From Mesorhizobium sp. INR15 (GTDB taxonomy: Bacteria > Pseudomonadota > Alphaproteobacteria > Rhizobiales > Rhizobiaceae), in contig NZ_CP045496.1 of assembly GCF_015500075.1 (NCBI RefSeq), positions 2,676,001-2,740,000 on the forward strand: DNA of 64,000 nucleotides, written 5' to 3'. A program made the position numbers and the translations under genes. The notes under the pieces were generated by a model that did not search any database, was not told where the DNA came from, and was given only the letters and a program-made list of their open reading frames with translations. Below, piece by piece: positions 1 through 7,649 of this stretch. Within the stretch, counting starts at the first letter, position 1. The number at the start of each line of letters is the position of its first letter.

Positions 1-1954
1 GGGGAAACTCCTTCGCCCGCTTCTCCCATGCCAGCCGCACCTTGTCATGCGTGCGGCTGACGAACGCCTTGAGATCGTTGACTTCCGAGCGCTGCATGGC
101 CGAAAGCTCGCCGATTTCCAGTATCCAGGAGCCCTGCATGACTTCGACCATCTGCTTGGGATCGCTGATGTCGCCGGTCAGTTCGTTATACCATTGCAGG
201 CCGAGGATTTCGATGAAGGTGGTCTTGCCCTTGCCCTGCACGCCTTCGAGGATCGGCACGAAATCGAACTTGTGTCCGGGCCGGAAGATGCGGGCAATGG
301 CGCCGACGAAGGTCATCAGCGACGCCTGGCGGTAATAGTCGTTGGCTTCGCAGCCCAGGTAGTCGATGAAGACGGTCTCGACGCGGGCCTTGCCGTCCCA
401 GGTGACGGACTCAACGAGCTTCTTGATCGGATGGAACGACCGGCGACGAGCGCTCATGTCGATTGCGCCACGCAGATCGCGGTCGGAGACTTTGATGCCG
501 TAACCCTTCAACTGCGTCTTGCTCTCGATGATGGTGCGGATCGCGGTGTCGTGGCTATCGGTCCAGTTGTCGCCGTTCAGCTGGTCTTTCAAGTCCCAAA
601 GCTCGCCTTCGAGGTTGACGGGCTCGTGGCTCGAGTCGCGCTTCTTCTTGACGCGGCCGGGCCCGGCAATCAGCACGATCTCTTGTGTGAACTGGTTGAA
701 GGCCGACACTGTGCGCGTGCGCGGATCGTTGTTGACCACCAGGGCGACGTTGGGGAGGGTGCTCTTTAGCTCGCCTTCCTCGGTGCGGTGCAACTTCTGC
801 TGCCAGTCAGGGTCCAGAATGTCGCTTTTGACCGCTTTCGCGGCGGGTGGAGAAGCGTCGCCGAGCAAATCGCTGAGATCATTGGCGTCGCCGAGCAAAT
901 CGCTCAGGTCGTTCCCGGTGTCGATGACGACGGGTAGGTTTGTCGGGCGGTCGAAGTCGTCTTCTTCGAGATCGAGATCGAGCGAATATTTGTTGGCGTT
1001 GGCGATCTGAATCAGGCTCGCCATGCGGACGGGGTTCTTGGAGTCCTGCTTGAAGGAGCGCCAGCGCACGGCCGCGTTCTTCGCATCAAACTTATCGGAC
1101 TGCTTCGCCCACTCGCACCACCGGTCGAAGCCCGCCTTGGTGCCACGGAACTGGTGATGCAGCGCCATGCCGACCTGCACGTAGTCGTCATAGTGAGCGC
1201 CGGCCGCGTCGTTGGGAATGTGTTTGAGGATGTCTGCGATCTGCGCGTCATCCAGGTCCATCGGATCGGTGCGGACGATGGCGAAAAGATCGTCTTCGTC
1301 TTCCGGTTCCTCCGCAACCGACGTGCGTGCGCCCCAAGCTTCGACCGTCGCGGCGGGAATGATCGGACCGATGCCGAACTCGATCATGTCGAGATCGAGC
1401 GGCCGTTCCCAAATGTAGGGCAACTTCGTGTCGGGGTGAATCGAGGGTGGCAGCACGACCTGAACGCCCGTTCCGAACAGGTCGATCATCCAGTCACGCT
1501 TGACGACGATCTTCTGCAGCCGCTCGTCCCAAAACTTCTCAGAGCCCGTGGACTGCGCCAGGGTCTTCTTCCGCAGGGGAGCGTCGGCGACGAAATACAG
1601 GTGACGGCTCTCGCCGCCTGATCCGCTGATCACCGATGGAAGGGAACGCGCCTCGGGCCACAGCGATTCGACCGCTGCCCAAGCCTCGGCGGCGAGTTCC
1701 GGTTTGCGGATGTCGAGATCGAGAACGTGGAGGTAGCCGGCAGCGGTCTTCGACGGCTCACCGAGCCGGATGCCGATGTTGGCGTTTCGTCGATACGAAT
1801 CACGTAGGTCCGCTTCCGTTTGCAGCGGAGCAGTCGACCATGCGGTCTCGATCGGACGTTTTTCGAACGGCACAAGCCAATGTAGTGACGCGCCCGCTTC
1901 GATTAGAGAGCGGACGGAACCGAGCACGCCGTCGAGCGTGGGAGCACTTGCCAT
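1..1954 (-). CDS. Phage primase-polymerase / VapE-type helicase, partial at window edge
   Basis: The leftward reading frame is open from ATG 1954 to the window edge, giving 651 visible codons with no stop; the C-terminus lies outside. The first 200 or so residues resemble a bifunctional primase-polymerase: an acidic LDLDI motif near residue 60 and a serine/glycine-rich stretch followed by RHLYF. A PriCT-like helical domain follows around residues 240 to 320. The last 130 visible residues match the VapE/virulence-associated E NTPase family, with Walker A GVQGKGKTTF. The protein would prime and unwind phage DNA. Between the domains sits a 10-residue tandem repeat (DLSDLLGDAN twice) resembling the C-terminal tails of neighbouring replication proteins. 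The start is chosen because it is the first ATG of the frame and the DxD motif follows soon after. Family assignment is strong; exact domain limits are estimates. Confidence 0.85.
   Translation of the reverse strand, partial: MASAPTLDGVLGSVRSLIEAGASLHWLVPFEKRPIETAWSTAPLQTEADLRDSYRRNANIGIRLGEPSKTAAGYLHVLDLDIRKPELAAEAWAAVESLWPEARSLPSVISGSGGESRHLYFVADAPLRKKTLAQSTGSEKFWDERLQKIVVKRDWMIDLFGTGVQVVLPPSIHPDTKLPYIWERPLDLDMIEFGIGPIIPAATVEAWGARTSVAEEPEDEDDLFAIVRTDPMDLDDAQIADILKHIPNDAAGAHYDDYVQVGMALHHQFRGTKAGFDRWCEWAKQSDKFDAKNAAVRWRSFKQDSKNPVRMASLIQIANANKYSLDLDLEEDDFDRPTNLPVVIDTGNDLSDLLGDANDLSDLLGDASPPAAKAVKSDILDPDWQQKLHRTEEGELKSTLPNVALVVNNDPRTRTVSAFNQFTQEIVLIAGPGRVKKKRDSSHEPVNLEGELWDLKDQLNGDNWTDSHDTAIRTIIESKTQLKGYGIKVSDRDLRGAIDMSARRRSFHPIKKLVESVTWDGKARVETVFIDYLGCEANDYYRQASLMTFVGAIARIFRPGHKFDFVPILEGVQGKGKTTFIEILGLQWYNELTGDISDPKQMVEVMQGSWILEIGELSAMQRSEVNDLKAFVSRTHDKVRLAWEKRAKEFP
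855..910 (-). repeat. 30-nt in-frame tandem repeat in the primase linker
   Basis: Two copies with a 30-base period are seen, both containing gtcgccgagcaaatcgct on the plus strand. On the coding strand they encode DLSDLLGD twice, around residues 347 to 366 of the primase. The repeat lies between the PriCT-like and VapE domains. It duplicates an acidic, leucine-rich peptide like those ending several other proteins of the same phage. Confidence 0.8.
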
Positions 1955-1976
1955 TTTACGCCTTCCCCTGCGGGAA

Positions 1977-2318
1977 TCAGAGGTCGTCGCCGAGATCGAA
2001 GAAGGGGATCAAATCCGCCTTCTTCAACTTGCCCTTTTTCTTGGCTTCGTCGCTCTCGAACGACAGCGTGAGCAGCGACCGAATGGCGTTCTTGGAAAGC
2101 TTCTGTTCGTTCAGCCACCGGTAGATGGTGAAGCGCGCATTGCCCGTCCCGTCGCAAATCGCCTGGGTGTCCAGACGACCGAACTTGATGAATTTGGACG
2201 GCAGCTTTTCGAGCAGCACCTTGTAGAGGGCCTTCTCATACAGGGGAGGCCCGCTGACTTTGCTTGGTCGGCCCGTGATCCTCGGCTTTGCCTCGGTCGT
2301 TTCTGACGTGGGTAGCAT
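1977..2318 (-). CDS. Small phage protein, possible HTH DNA-binding protein
   Basis: This 113-residue protein is encoded just upstream of, and co-directional with, the primase gene, 22 bases from its start. The middle (about residues 55 to 90, TGNARFTIYRWLNEQ and following) reads like a helix-turn-helix, which would suit a regulator or replication accessory factor; this is inference from composition only. A lysine-rich segment follows. The last residues are IPFFDLGDDL, an acidic and hydrophobic tail like the ends of other replication proteins here. An aggggaca ribosome-binding-like stretch precedes ATG 2318. The gene faces away from the rightward early operon across an operator-rich gap. No family was recognised. 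Confidence 0.6.
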   Translation of the reverse strand: MLPTSETTEAKPRITGRPSKVSGPPLYEKALYKVLLEKLPSKFIKFGRLDTQAICDGTGNARFTIYRWLNEQKLSKNAIRSLLTLSFESDEAKKKGKLKKADLIPFFDLGDDL

Positions 2319-2374
2319 TGTGTCCCCTAAGTTGGATTTTCCCGACCTTAGCGGTCTCGATCTACAAAATCAAG

Positions 2375-2452
2375 TTAAACGTGAATTTATTGCGCATCGG
2401 GCTTGAAACGTGAAACCAAACGTGTTTTAACGACGATGCATTCACGTTTGAC
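2375..2452. promoter_or_regulatory. Operator array (AAACGTGAA repeats) in the divergent early promoter
   Basis: Four copies of a short motif are packed in 78 bases between the leftward primase operon and the rightward early operon: TTAAACGTGAA at 2375, TTGAAACGTGAAA at 2403, CCAAACGTGTT at 2416, and the inverted TTCACGTTTGAC at 2441. A further ACGTGATATTTGACC follows at 2451. Related sites occur before the putative repressor gene (12390 to 12422) and before the exonuclease gene (6534 to 6544). Clustering in a divergent promoter and next to the regulator gene suggests a phage repressor operator. The binding protein is inferred, not shown. Confidence 0.6.
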
Positions 2453-2482
2453 GTGATATTTGACCCATCACTAGGAGACATT

Positions 2483-2962
2483 ATGAGCCTCGAAGCTGCC
2501 ATCACCGAGAATACCGCCGTCATGAAAGACCTTCTTGCCGCCACCAAGGACCTGCTGTCCTTGCGCACTGAGGCCGTGGAGAAGGTCACGGCTGCCGTCA
2601 ACGCCGGCAAGGGCAAGACTGACACCGCGAAGACCACCGAAACCAAGGTGGCCGAAGCCGACAAGGGGCAGATTTCGACCAGCCCCGAAGACCGCAAGAA
2701 CCCTTACGAGGGCATCAAGGAAATGATCGCGGGCTATGTCACCGAAATCGACCGTCCCGAGGAACGCGAAGCCCGCAAGGAGAAGGTCCGCAACCTGCTG
2801 AACCACGAGAAGATCAAGAAGCCGGAAGTCGAGAAGGCCACGGCGGCCGATCACATCAAGGAAGACGCCGTCGACGTGTTCAAGAAGAACATGGAGGCGC
2901 TCAAGGCCAAGGGGGCGATCACGCAGCCGGCCGAAGCCAAGTCCGACGACCTCGACATCTGA
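2483..2962 (+). CDS. Phage early protein with N-terminal coiled coil and acidic DDLDI tail
   Basis: The chosen start is ATG 2483, preceded by aggaga at 2473 to 2478; an upstream in-frame GTG at 2453 lies inside the operator array and is less likely. The 159-residue protein is highly charged. Residues 1 to 40 look like a coiled coil, and a Lys/Thr/Glu-rich linker and a second helical segment follow. It ends SDDLDI, matching the C-terminal tips of the exonuclease and DUF2815 proteins. It is the first gene of the rightward operon. No family was recognised; a scaffold or replication accessory role is possible from position only. Confidence 0.65.
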   Translation: MSLEAAITENTAVMKDLLAATKDLLSLRTEAVEKVTAAVNAGKGKTDTAKTTETKVAEADKGQISTSPEDRKNPYEGIKEMIAGYVTEIDRPEEREARKEKVRNLLNHEKIKKPEVEKATAADHIKEDAVDVFKKNMEALKAKGAITQPAEAKSDDLDI

Positions 2963-2987
2963 TCCTGCGCATCGACTGAACGCAGTT

Positions 2988-3010
2988 CCTCCCGGCGCGC
3001 TGCCGGGAGG
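2988..3010 (+). terminator. Hairpin after the first early gene
   Basis: CCTCCCGGC and GCCGGGAGG form a perfect 9-bp stem around a 5-base loop, 25 bases after the stop at 2962. No T-run follows, so it is an attenuator or RNA-stabilising hairpin at least as much as a terminator. Confidence 0.45.
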
Positions 3011-3121
3011 CGCTTCAGCGGCGAGCGGGCTCCGAGACACATCCTCCCAAGCTCTCGGATACGGGTTGTCCCTGCGGCCTCCCGCTCGCCCCTCAAGCGC
3101 CTCAACACAAGGAGAAAAGCG

Positions 3122-3412
3122 ATGCGTATAGGTTCTCTCATGGGCTCATTGGCCGCCCTCGCAATGGCCTCACTGTCATCTTTCAAAACGTCCGGCCCAT
3201 ATCACGAGGCGAACGCGATGAAGGCCGTGGGCAGGCGTCGGAGCCGGGGCATCTACCCGAGCTATCGCGGCGATGAGAAACGCGCTCGACGCGATCGGGC
3301 GAACCGCGCCGAGGCGCGGCGTCAGCTTGCCGAATGCAACACCATCGTGGAGCGTAGCGGCATTCCCTTCGAACAGGTCAAAGGTCGCTTCGGCTGTTTG
3401 GCGAACGCCTGA
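3122..3412 (+). CDS. Hypothetical phage protein, basic
   Basis: This 96-residue protein starts at ATG 3122 behind a good aaggag site. The first 20 residues are mildly hydrophobic and could be a signal or anchor. The rest is strongly basic, with an RRRSRG stretch and a helical run rich in Arg and Ala. Its stop overlaps the start of the next gene (TGATG), so the two are probably translationally coupled. No homologue was recognised. Confidence 0.55.
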   Translation: MRIGSLMGSLAALAMASLSSFKTSGPYHEANAMKAVGRRRSRGIYPSYRGDEKRARRDRANRAEARRQLAECNTIVERSGIPFEQVKGRFGCLANA

Positions 3413-3627
3413 TGTTCCTGTTGTCCATAGCGATCAACCTATTCATCAGACTGGCGTTGCGCTTTCTGCTTCGCATTCCGATCAAGTTGGCAGTGCCGAT
3501 CTTGTTGCTTGGCCCACCAGCGATCTACGCGCTGCCGGCCGCTTGGTGGGGCTTAACGGTCTACTTCGTAAGCTTCACCATCGCCATGCTCATGTGGACG
3601 GCATTTCTCACAACGCGACTGGAGTAA
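3412..3627 (+). CDS. Small membrane protein of the phage early operon
   Basis: The 71-residue protein is almost entirely hydrophobic, with two or three predicted membrane segments (about residues 3 to 20, 25 to 45 and 48 to 66) separated by short basic turns. Its ATG overlaps the stop of the preceding gene. The function is unknown; small membrane proteins in phage early operons can act in exclusion or host takeover, but nothing here proves that. Confidence 0.55.
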   Translation: MFLLSIAINLFIRLALRFLLRIPIKLAVPILLLGPPAIYALPAAWWGLTVYFVSFTIAMLMWTAFLTTRLE

Positions 3628-3629
3628 CC

Positions 3630-3833
3630 ATGCCCGCCATTTTCCCAAAGTACCGACACCTGGTCGTGGTCGGTGAGAAGCGTTTCCCTGCGAGAATCCT
3701 AACGGAGTCTCCCAACAACTACTCGACGACCCATGGCCTCTTTGACAAGGCCACCCGCAGGAAGTTCGGCCACCCCGAAGTTACGTTCGAGGGGCCGTTC
3801 ACCGCCGATGGGGACATGGAGAACCGGCCATGA
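3630..3833 (+). CDS. Hypothetical phage protein, 67 aa
   Basis: ATG 3630 lies two bases after the stop of the membrane protein, with ggag at 3621 to 3624 as ribosome-binding site. The product is a small soluble-looking protein with no recognised motif. Its stop overlaps the ATG of the next short gene. The tight overlaps on both sides are the main support for it being real. Confidence 0.5.
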   Translation: MPAIFPKYRHLVVVGEKRFPARILTESPNNYSTTHGLFDKATRRKFGHPEVTFEGPFTADGDMENRP

Positions 3834-3976
3834 AATCGGCCCGCTATTACAAGCCGACAGTCGGCTCGGATTATATCCCCGATCGCTTTGCCTGGATTGA
3901 CCGGGTGGCACCGTGGGCATTCTTCGGCGTGGGCGTGGCCATGTGGGTAGCCGTCATCGTGAGGCACTTCTCATGA
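3830..3976 (+). CDS. Very short membrane protein, 48 aa
   Basis: The frame ATG 3830 to TGA 3976 encodes 48 residues. The N-terminal half is polar and tyrosine-rich; the C-terminal half (VAPWAFFGVGVAMWVAVIV) is one membrane span ending in a short basic tail. It overlaps the previous gene and the cupin gene by four bases each (ATGA type), like the rest of this operon. A single-pass membrane peptide of unknown role. Confidence 0.5.
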   Translation: MKSARYYKPTVGSDYIPDRFAWIDRVAPWAFFGVGVAMWVAVIVRHFS

Positions 3977-4527
3977 TCACGTTTGACGAGATCGTGAAGC
4001 AGGGCTCGGGCATTCGAGTCCACGGAAATGGTTTCATCCAGATCGACCTGCCCGACAACAAGCGGGTCAACGTTTGGGGGCACCAGGGCATCCCGCGCCA
4101 GAACCAGGCGACGCAGCTTCACGACCATCGCTTCGATTTCTACAGCTTCGTGCTGCGCGGTGCGATGTGCAACGCGGTCTACAAGGCATATCCGCAGCGA
4201 ATACAGCCGGCGACGCATGACGTTTACACGCCGCAGGTCCGCGAGGGCGAAGACACGGTTCTGGTGCCGCTCGGCGAGTCGGTGCGGATCACGCCCTATC
4301 ACGCGCATGTAGTGCCTGTGGGTGAAAGCTACCGGCTGCCGGCAGGCTCGATCCATGAGACGTTCGTGAACCAGCCCACCGCAACGCTGATGCTCAAGGG
4401 CGAGCCGCGCAACATTCCCGTCCGCGTGTTCTGCCCGATCGGCAAGAAGCCCGATAACGACTTCATGCGTCACGCGGCCATGAGTGAGGCGGCACTGTGG
4501 GAAATCGTGAGGGAGGTTTTCGATTGA
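3973..4527 (+). CDS. Cupin-like phage protein
   Basis: The product has 184 residues. ATG 3973 overlaps the preceding stop and is preferred over an upstream GTG at 3913 that lies inside the previous gene. The segment HDHRFDFYSFVLRG, near residue 50, and a later G-(x)n-H-x-T stretch (AGSIHETFVN, near residue 120) look like the two metal-binding motifs of a cupin barrel, as in cysteine-dioxygenase-like folds. Phage cupins of this kind are usually annotated as hypothetical and the substrate is unknown. An operator-like ATCACGTTTGAC overlaps its start codon. Confidence in the gene is high, in function low. Confidence 0.65.
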   Translation: MITFDEIVKQGSGIRVHGNGFIQIDLPDNKRVNVWGHQGIPRQNQATQLHDHRFDFYSFVLRGAMCNAVYKAYPQRIQPATHDVYTPQVREGEDTVLVPLGESVRITPYHAHVVPVGESYRLPAGSIHETFVNQPTATLMLKGEPRNIPVRVFCPIGKKPDNDFMRHAAMSEAALWEIVREVFD

Positions 4528-5738
4528 CTGCCCACGCACGCCTTTCCCCTTCCGGTTGCGACCGCTGGTCAACTTGCACTGCATCGGTGGCGCTCATCGA
4601 CAGTCTGCATCTGACGGGTGAGATACGCGACCGCGAGTCGTCGGAGTGGTCGGCCGAGGGCACCGTAGCGCATGAAGTGCGTGAGATGTGTCTCGACTTC
4701 GGGCTCGATCCATCTCACTTCGTCGGCGCTGTGATCAGTGCAGACGGGTTCACATACACCGTCGATGACGAAATGGCCGATCACCTGCAGCCTGGTATCG
4801 ATTGGGTGCGCGAGCATACGGGCGCGCCGCTGGTGGAAATCCGCGTCGATCTGTCGGCCTGGCTGCCGGGCCAGTTCGGCACCTGCGACACGGGCTGGCT
4901 GGAAGACTTCCTGCTGTCCACCACCGCGCTCTATGTGAGCGATCTCAAGTACGGCGCAGGCGTTCCGGTCGAGGCCGTTGGCACGAAGCAGTTGCGGCTC
5001 TATGCGCTCGGCGTGTGGGAGTATCTCGGCCGTCCGCATGTGGAAAAGGTCGTACTCAATATCGACCAGCCTCGCGCGGGCGGCATGAAATATTGGGACA
5101 TCACGCTCCCCGAACTGCTGGCCTTTGGCGAAGAAATGAAGCTTGTCTACGCCAAGATCGAAGCGGGCGACGTGGAGTTTGCCCCAGGCGATAAGGCGTG
5201 CCGCTGGTGCCCCGTCAAGGATGTCGAAGGCGGCTGCCCGGCCCGTAACGCTTGGGTTATCAACATGATCGTAGACGCGTTCGAGGACTTGGAAGGCGAT
5301 GAGCCCAAGCTTATCGACGGCATCACGATCACACCCGAGCGCCGCTGGCACATTGTCAAGCACACCAGCGTTATCCGTTCGTGGCTCGCCAAGCAGCACG
5401 AAGACAGTCTGAACGCAGCCATCAACGGGAACCCCGATCCGGGCTCGAAGGCTATCGATGGCGACTTAGGCGACCGATATTTCAAGGATGCCAAGAAGGC
5501 CGAAGAACTGCTCGAAGCAGCGCTCGGCGACAAGGCGTTCAAACCGAGAAATCTGATCGGCATCACCGAGATCGAGAAACTGGTGAAGCCGGGCAAGAGA
5601 AAGAAGGGACACCCGGAGACCTGGGACGCCCTTCTTAAGCTGGTAGACCGGCCACCTGGGAAACCCAAGTTGGTGCCAGCCGAGCATCCCCGACCGGCCT
5701 TAGTGCCTCTCGCGGACCAGTTCGACGATCTGGACTAA
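4524..5738 (+). CDS. DUF2800 family protein, Cas4/RecB-like nuclease
   Basis: This 404-residue protein uses TTG 4524, which overlaps the upstream stop (TTGA) and follows a gggagg site; the upstream GTG at 4497 lacks that spacing. It opens with the ARLSPSG motif typical of DUF2800, phage proteins related to Cas4/RecB PD-(D/E)XK nucleases. A C-terminal cysteine cluster, CRWC followed by GGC (about residues 226 to 238), suits an iron-sulphur site together with N-terminal cysteines. It sits directly before the DUF2815 gene, as in many phage replication modules, and is probably a recombination or replication nuclease. It ends FDDLD, a version of the shared acidic tail. Confidence 0.85.
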   Translation: MTAHARLSPSGCDRWSTCTASVALIDSLHLTGEIRDRESSEWSAEGTVAHEVREMCLDFGLDPSHFVGAVISADGFTYTVDDEMADHLQPGIDWVREHTGAPLVEIRVDLSAWLPGQFGTCDTGWLEDFLLSTTALYVSDLKYGAGVPVEAVGTKQLRLYALGVWEYLGRPHVEKVVLNIDQPRAGGMKYWDITLPELLAFGEEMKLVYAKIEAGDVEFAPGDKACRWCPVKDVEGGCPARNAWVINMIVDAFEDLEGDEPKLIDGITITPERRWHIVKHTSVIRSWLAKQHEDSLNAAINGNPDPGSKAIDGDLGDRYFKDAKKAEELLEAALGDKAFKPRNLIGITEIEKLVKPGKRKKGHPETWDALLKLVDRPPGKPKLVPAEHPRPALVPLADQFDDLD

Positions 5739-5781
5739 GCAACCGCCACAACCGAGCAACTGACAACAGGAAACATTGCAA

Positions 5782-6495
5782 ATGGCTACCGATAGCAACA
5801 AAGGGGACGGTCGTACCGTCCAGTTGAAGCGTGTCCGTCTTTCCTTCACCAATCGCCTCAAGGACAAGGCCACCACCAGCGCGGAATCCGACAAGGAAAC
5901 GCACGGCTGCAACTTCATTCTCGAAGCTGACCAGCCCGAATTCGAGGCGAATAACGCCAAGGTGGTTGGGGCGCTCAAGGAGGCCGGCTTGCAGGCGTTC
6001 AAGAACGAGGACGCATACAAGACGATCGCCGAGGACGCTCCGAAGCGGGTCTGTTACCGCAAGGGCGAGAAGTGGAAGAACAAGGAGGGCAAGGTCTACG
6101 CCGGCTATGAGGGCAATCGCGCCGTCACCGCCAACGGGCCTAGCGGCGGCACCAAGCGTCCGAAGCTTCTCGATCGCCGCAAGCGCGTTCTTCGCGACCA
6201 GGCGACCGGCGAGCAGATCAAGGCCAACATGGTGTTCGGCGAAGGGGAAATCCTCGATATCTTCTACGGCGGCTGCTATGCCGACGTGATCCTGTCCTTC
6301 TACGGAACCGACAAGGGCTCGCGCGGCATCTTCTGCTCGATCGAGGCCATCCGTTCGCATGAAAACGGCGAGCGCATGGGCGGCGGTATCTACGTCGATG
6401 CCGACGACTTCGACAACCTGGAAGACGACGACACGTTCGACAGCGGCCCGTCGCAGTCGGGCAAGTCTTCCGAGTCCGACGATCTGCTTCTCTGA
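5782..6495 (+). CDS. DUF2815 family protein, putative phage ssDNA-binding protein
   Basis: The 237-residue product starts at ATG 5782 behind aggaaa. The pattern of basic and aromatic residues, the position after DUF2800 and the acidic C-terminus fit DUF2815, which is generally taken as a single-stranded-DNA-binding replication protein. The last 35 residues are strongly acidic and end SESDDLLL, resembling the acidic tips that SSB and T7 gp2.5 use for partner docking. A GGCGGC-TTCG-GCCGCC hairpin follows the stop. Family call good; ssDNA binding is inferred from the family. Confidence 0.8.
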   Translation: MATDSNKGDGRTVQLKRVRLSFTNRLKDKATTSAESDKETHGCNFILEADQPEFEANNAKVVGALKEAGLQAFKNEDAYKTIAEDAPKRVCYRKGEKWKNKEGKVYAGYEGNRAVTANGPSGGTKRPKLLDRRKRVLRDQATGEQIKANMVFGEGEILDIFYGGCYADVILSFYGTDKGSRGIFCSIEAIRSHENGERMGGGIYVDADDFDNLEDDDTFDSGPSQSGKSSESDDLLL

Positions 6496-6507
6496 TCCGG
6501 CAACTGG

Positions 6508-6525
6508 CGGCGGCTTCGGCCGCCG
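6508..6525 (+). terminator. TTCG-capped intercistronic hairpin
   Basis: A 7-bp GC stem (CGGCGGC/GCCGCCG) is closed by a stable TTCG tetraloop, 13 bases after the DUF2815 stop. A pyrimidine run (tctctctctc) follows rather than a T-run. It probably protects or partly terminates the mRNA of the abundant DUF2815 protein. An operator-like TCACGTTTAAC lies just downstream at 6534. Confidence 0.5.
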
Positions 6526-6555
6526 TCTCTCTCTCACGTTTAACGGGAAAATCAC

Positions 6556-7158
6556 ATGAAATTCACGCACTGCATGATCGATCTTGAGACCATGGGCACA
6601 GCCCCCAATGCACCCGTGGTTGCCATCGGCGCGGTCTATTTCGACCCAAATACGGGTGAGCAGGGCGAGACCTTTGACGCTGCGATCGACGTGGAGGACG
6701 CGCTGCGATACGGGCGCGTCTCTGGATCGACGCTGAAATGGTGGCTCGGCCAAGGTGACGCAGCGCGGCAAAAAGTGGTGCGTGGCAGGCATCCAGCGCA
6801 ACTCGTCTTCGAGAAATTCCACGAATTCTGCCGCAAGCACGGCGACGATATCCACCCCTGGGGCAACGGATCGTCCTTCGACATTTCGATCCTCGAATAC
6901 GCTTTCGGACGCATCCTCGAAAAGCAGGCACCATGGAAGTTCTGGAACGTGCGTGACTGTCGCACGATCAAGGAACTGGCCGATGGTGTTGTGAGCTTTA
7001 CGGGCAAACTCGAAGGAGTGGCGCATACCGCGCTCGATGATGCCAAGCACCAGGCCAATTGGGTCTCAGTTTATTGGCAGGGACTGCGCCGGCTGACACC
7101 GATCAAGACCGAGGTTGGAACTCCCACCACGGCATCCGACGATCTGCTCGATATTTGA
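6556..7158 (+). CDS. DEDD-type 3'-5' exonuclease (Rv2179c-like)
   Basis: This 200-residue protein starts at ATG 6556. The DEDDh residues are visible: D9 and E11 in MIDLETMG, D near 110 in SSFDISIL, and H157 with D161 in HTALDDAKHQA. This pattern fits the phage 3'-5' exonucleases related to Rv2179c/exoribonuclease domains. It would trim DNA or RNA ends during phage replication. It lies between the ssDNA-binding protein and the polymerase. The C-terminus, after a Thr/Ser-rich linker, is SDDLLDI, the clearest form of the tail shared with other genes of the operon. Confidence 0.85.
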   Translation: MKFTHCMIDLETMGTAPNAPVVAIGAVYFDPNTGEQGETFDAAIDVEDALRYGRVSGSTLKWWLGQGDAARQKVVRGRHPAQLVFEKFHEFCRKHGDDIHPWGNGSSFDISILEYAFGRILEKQAPWKFWNVRDCRTIKELADGVVSFTGKLEGVAHTALDDAKHQANWVSVYWQGLRRLTPIKTEVGTPTTASDDLLDI

Positions 7159-7166
7159 GGCTCACC

Positions 7167-7649
7167 ATGCAGCATATCCTTCACGAATGCAACGACCATG
7201 AATGCTTCGTCTGCCGTGGCGGCCTCGGCCTTTGCACCATCTGCGGCGGCGCAGAAGGGGCGATGCCAACCGATTGCCCCGGCGAGAAAGTCGATAGTGC
7301 GATCCTCGATCAGGTTTATCGTGGTGAGTTCGACTACATCGGCGGCCGATGGGTCAGCAAACGTTCGCTCGACATCTCCAAGATACCACCAGGGCCGGAT
7401 TGGGTCGTCGGCTACACCAACGGCGGCATGACTATCCATGCTCAGGTCGGGCCGGGGCAGACGTGCTTCGGGGATACTCCCCAGGAAGCGCTCGACGCGG
7501 CATTGACGGCCTGGACCCACAGTCAAAAGCCGGGTTTCAGCGTGGAAATGCAGGCTGCTTTACATGCCGATGCAGAAAAACTCTCGGCGATAACCGGCGA
7601 CGAGCATCACGTCGAATTCTTCTACCTCGAAGACGAGTTGCTGGTTTGA
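7167..7649 (+). CDS. Phage protein with N-terminal cysteine (zinc) cluster
   Basis: ATG 7167 follows a gagg site and gives 160 residues. The N-terminus contains CNDHECFVC then CTICGG and DCPG, a cysteine array seen in many phage early proteins and likely to bind zinc. The remainder resembles the small 'phage early' domain with TPQEALDAAL. The C-terminus is acidic and hydrophobic (EFFYLEDELLV), a looser match to the shared tail. The stop overlaps the TTG start of the polymerase, so the two are probably translationally coupled. The molecular role is unknown. Confidence 0.65.
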   Translation: MQHILHECNDHECFVCRGGLGLCTICGGAEGAMPTDCPGEKVDSAILDQVYRGEFDYIGGRWVSKRSLDISKIPPGPDWVVGYTNGGMTIHAQVGPGQTCFGDTPQEALDAALTAWTHSQKPGFSVEMQAALHADAEKLSAITGDEHHVEFFYLEDELLV

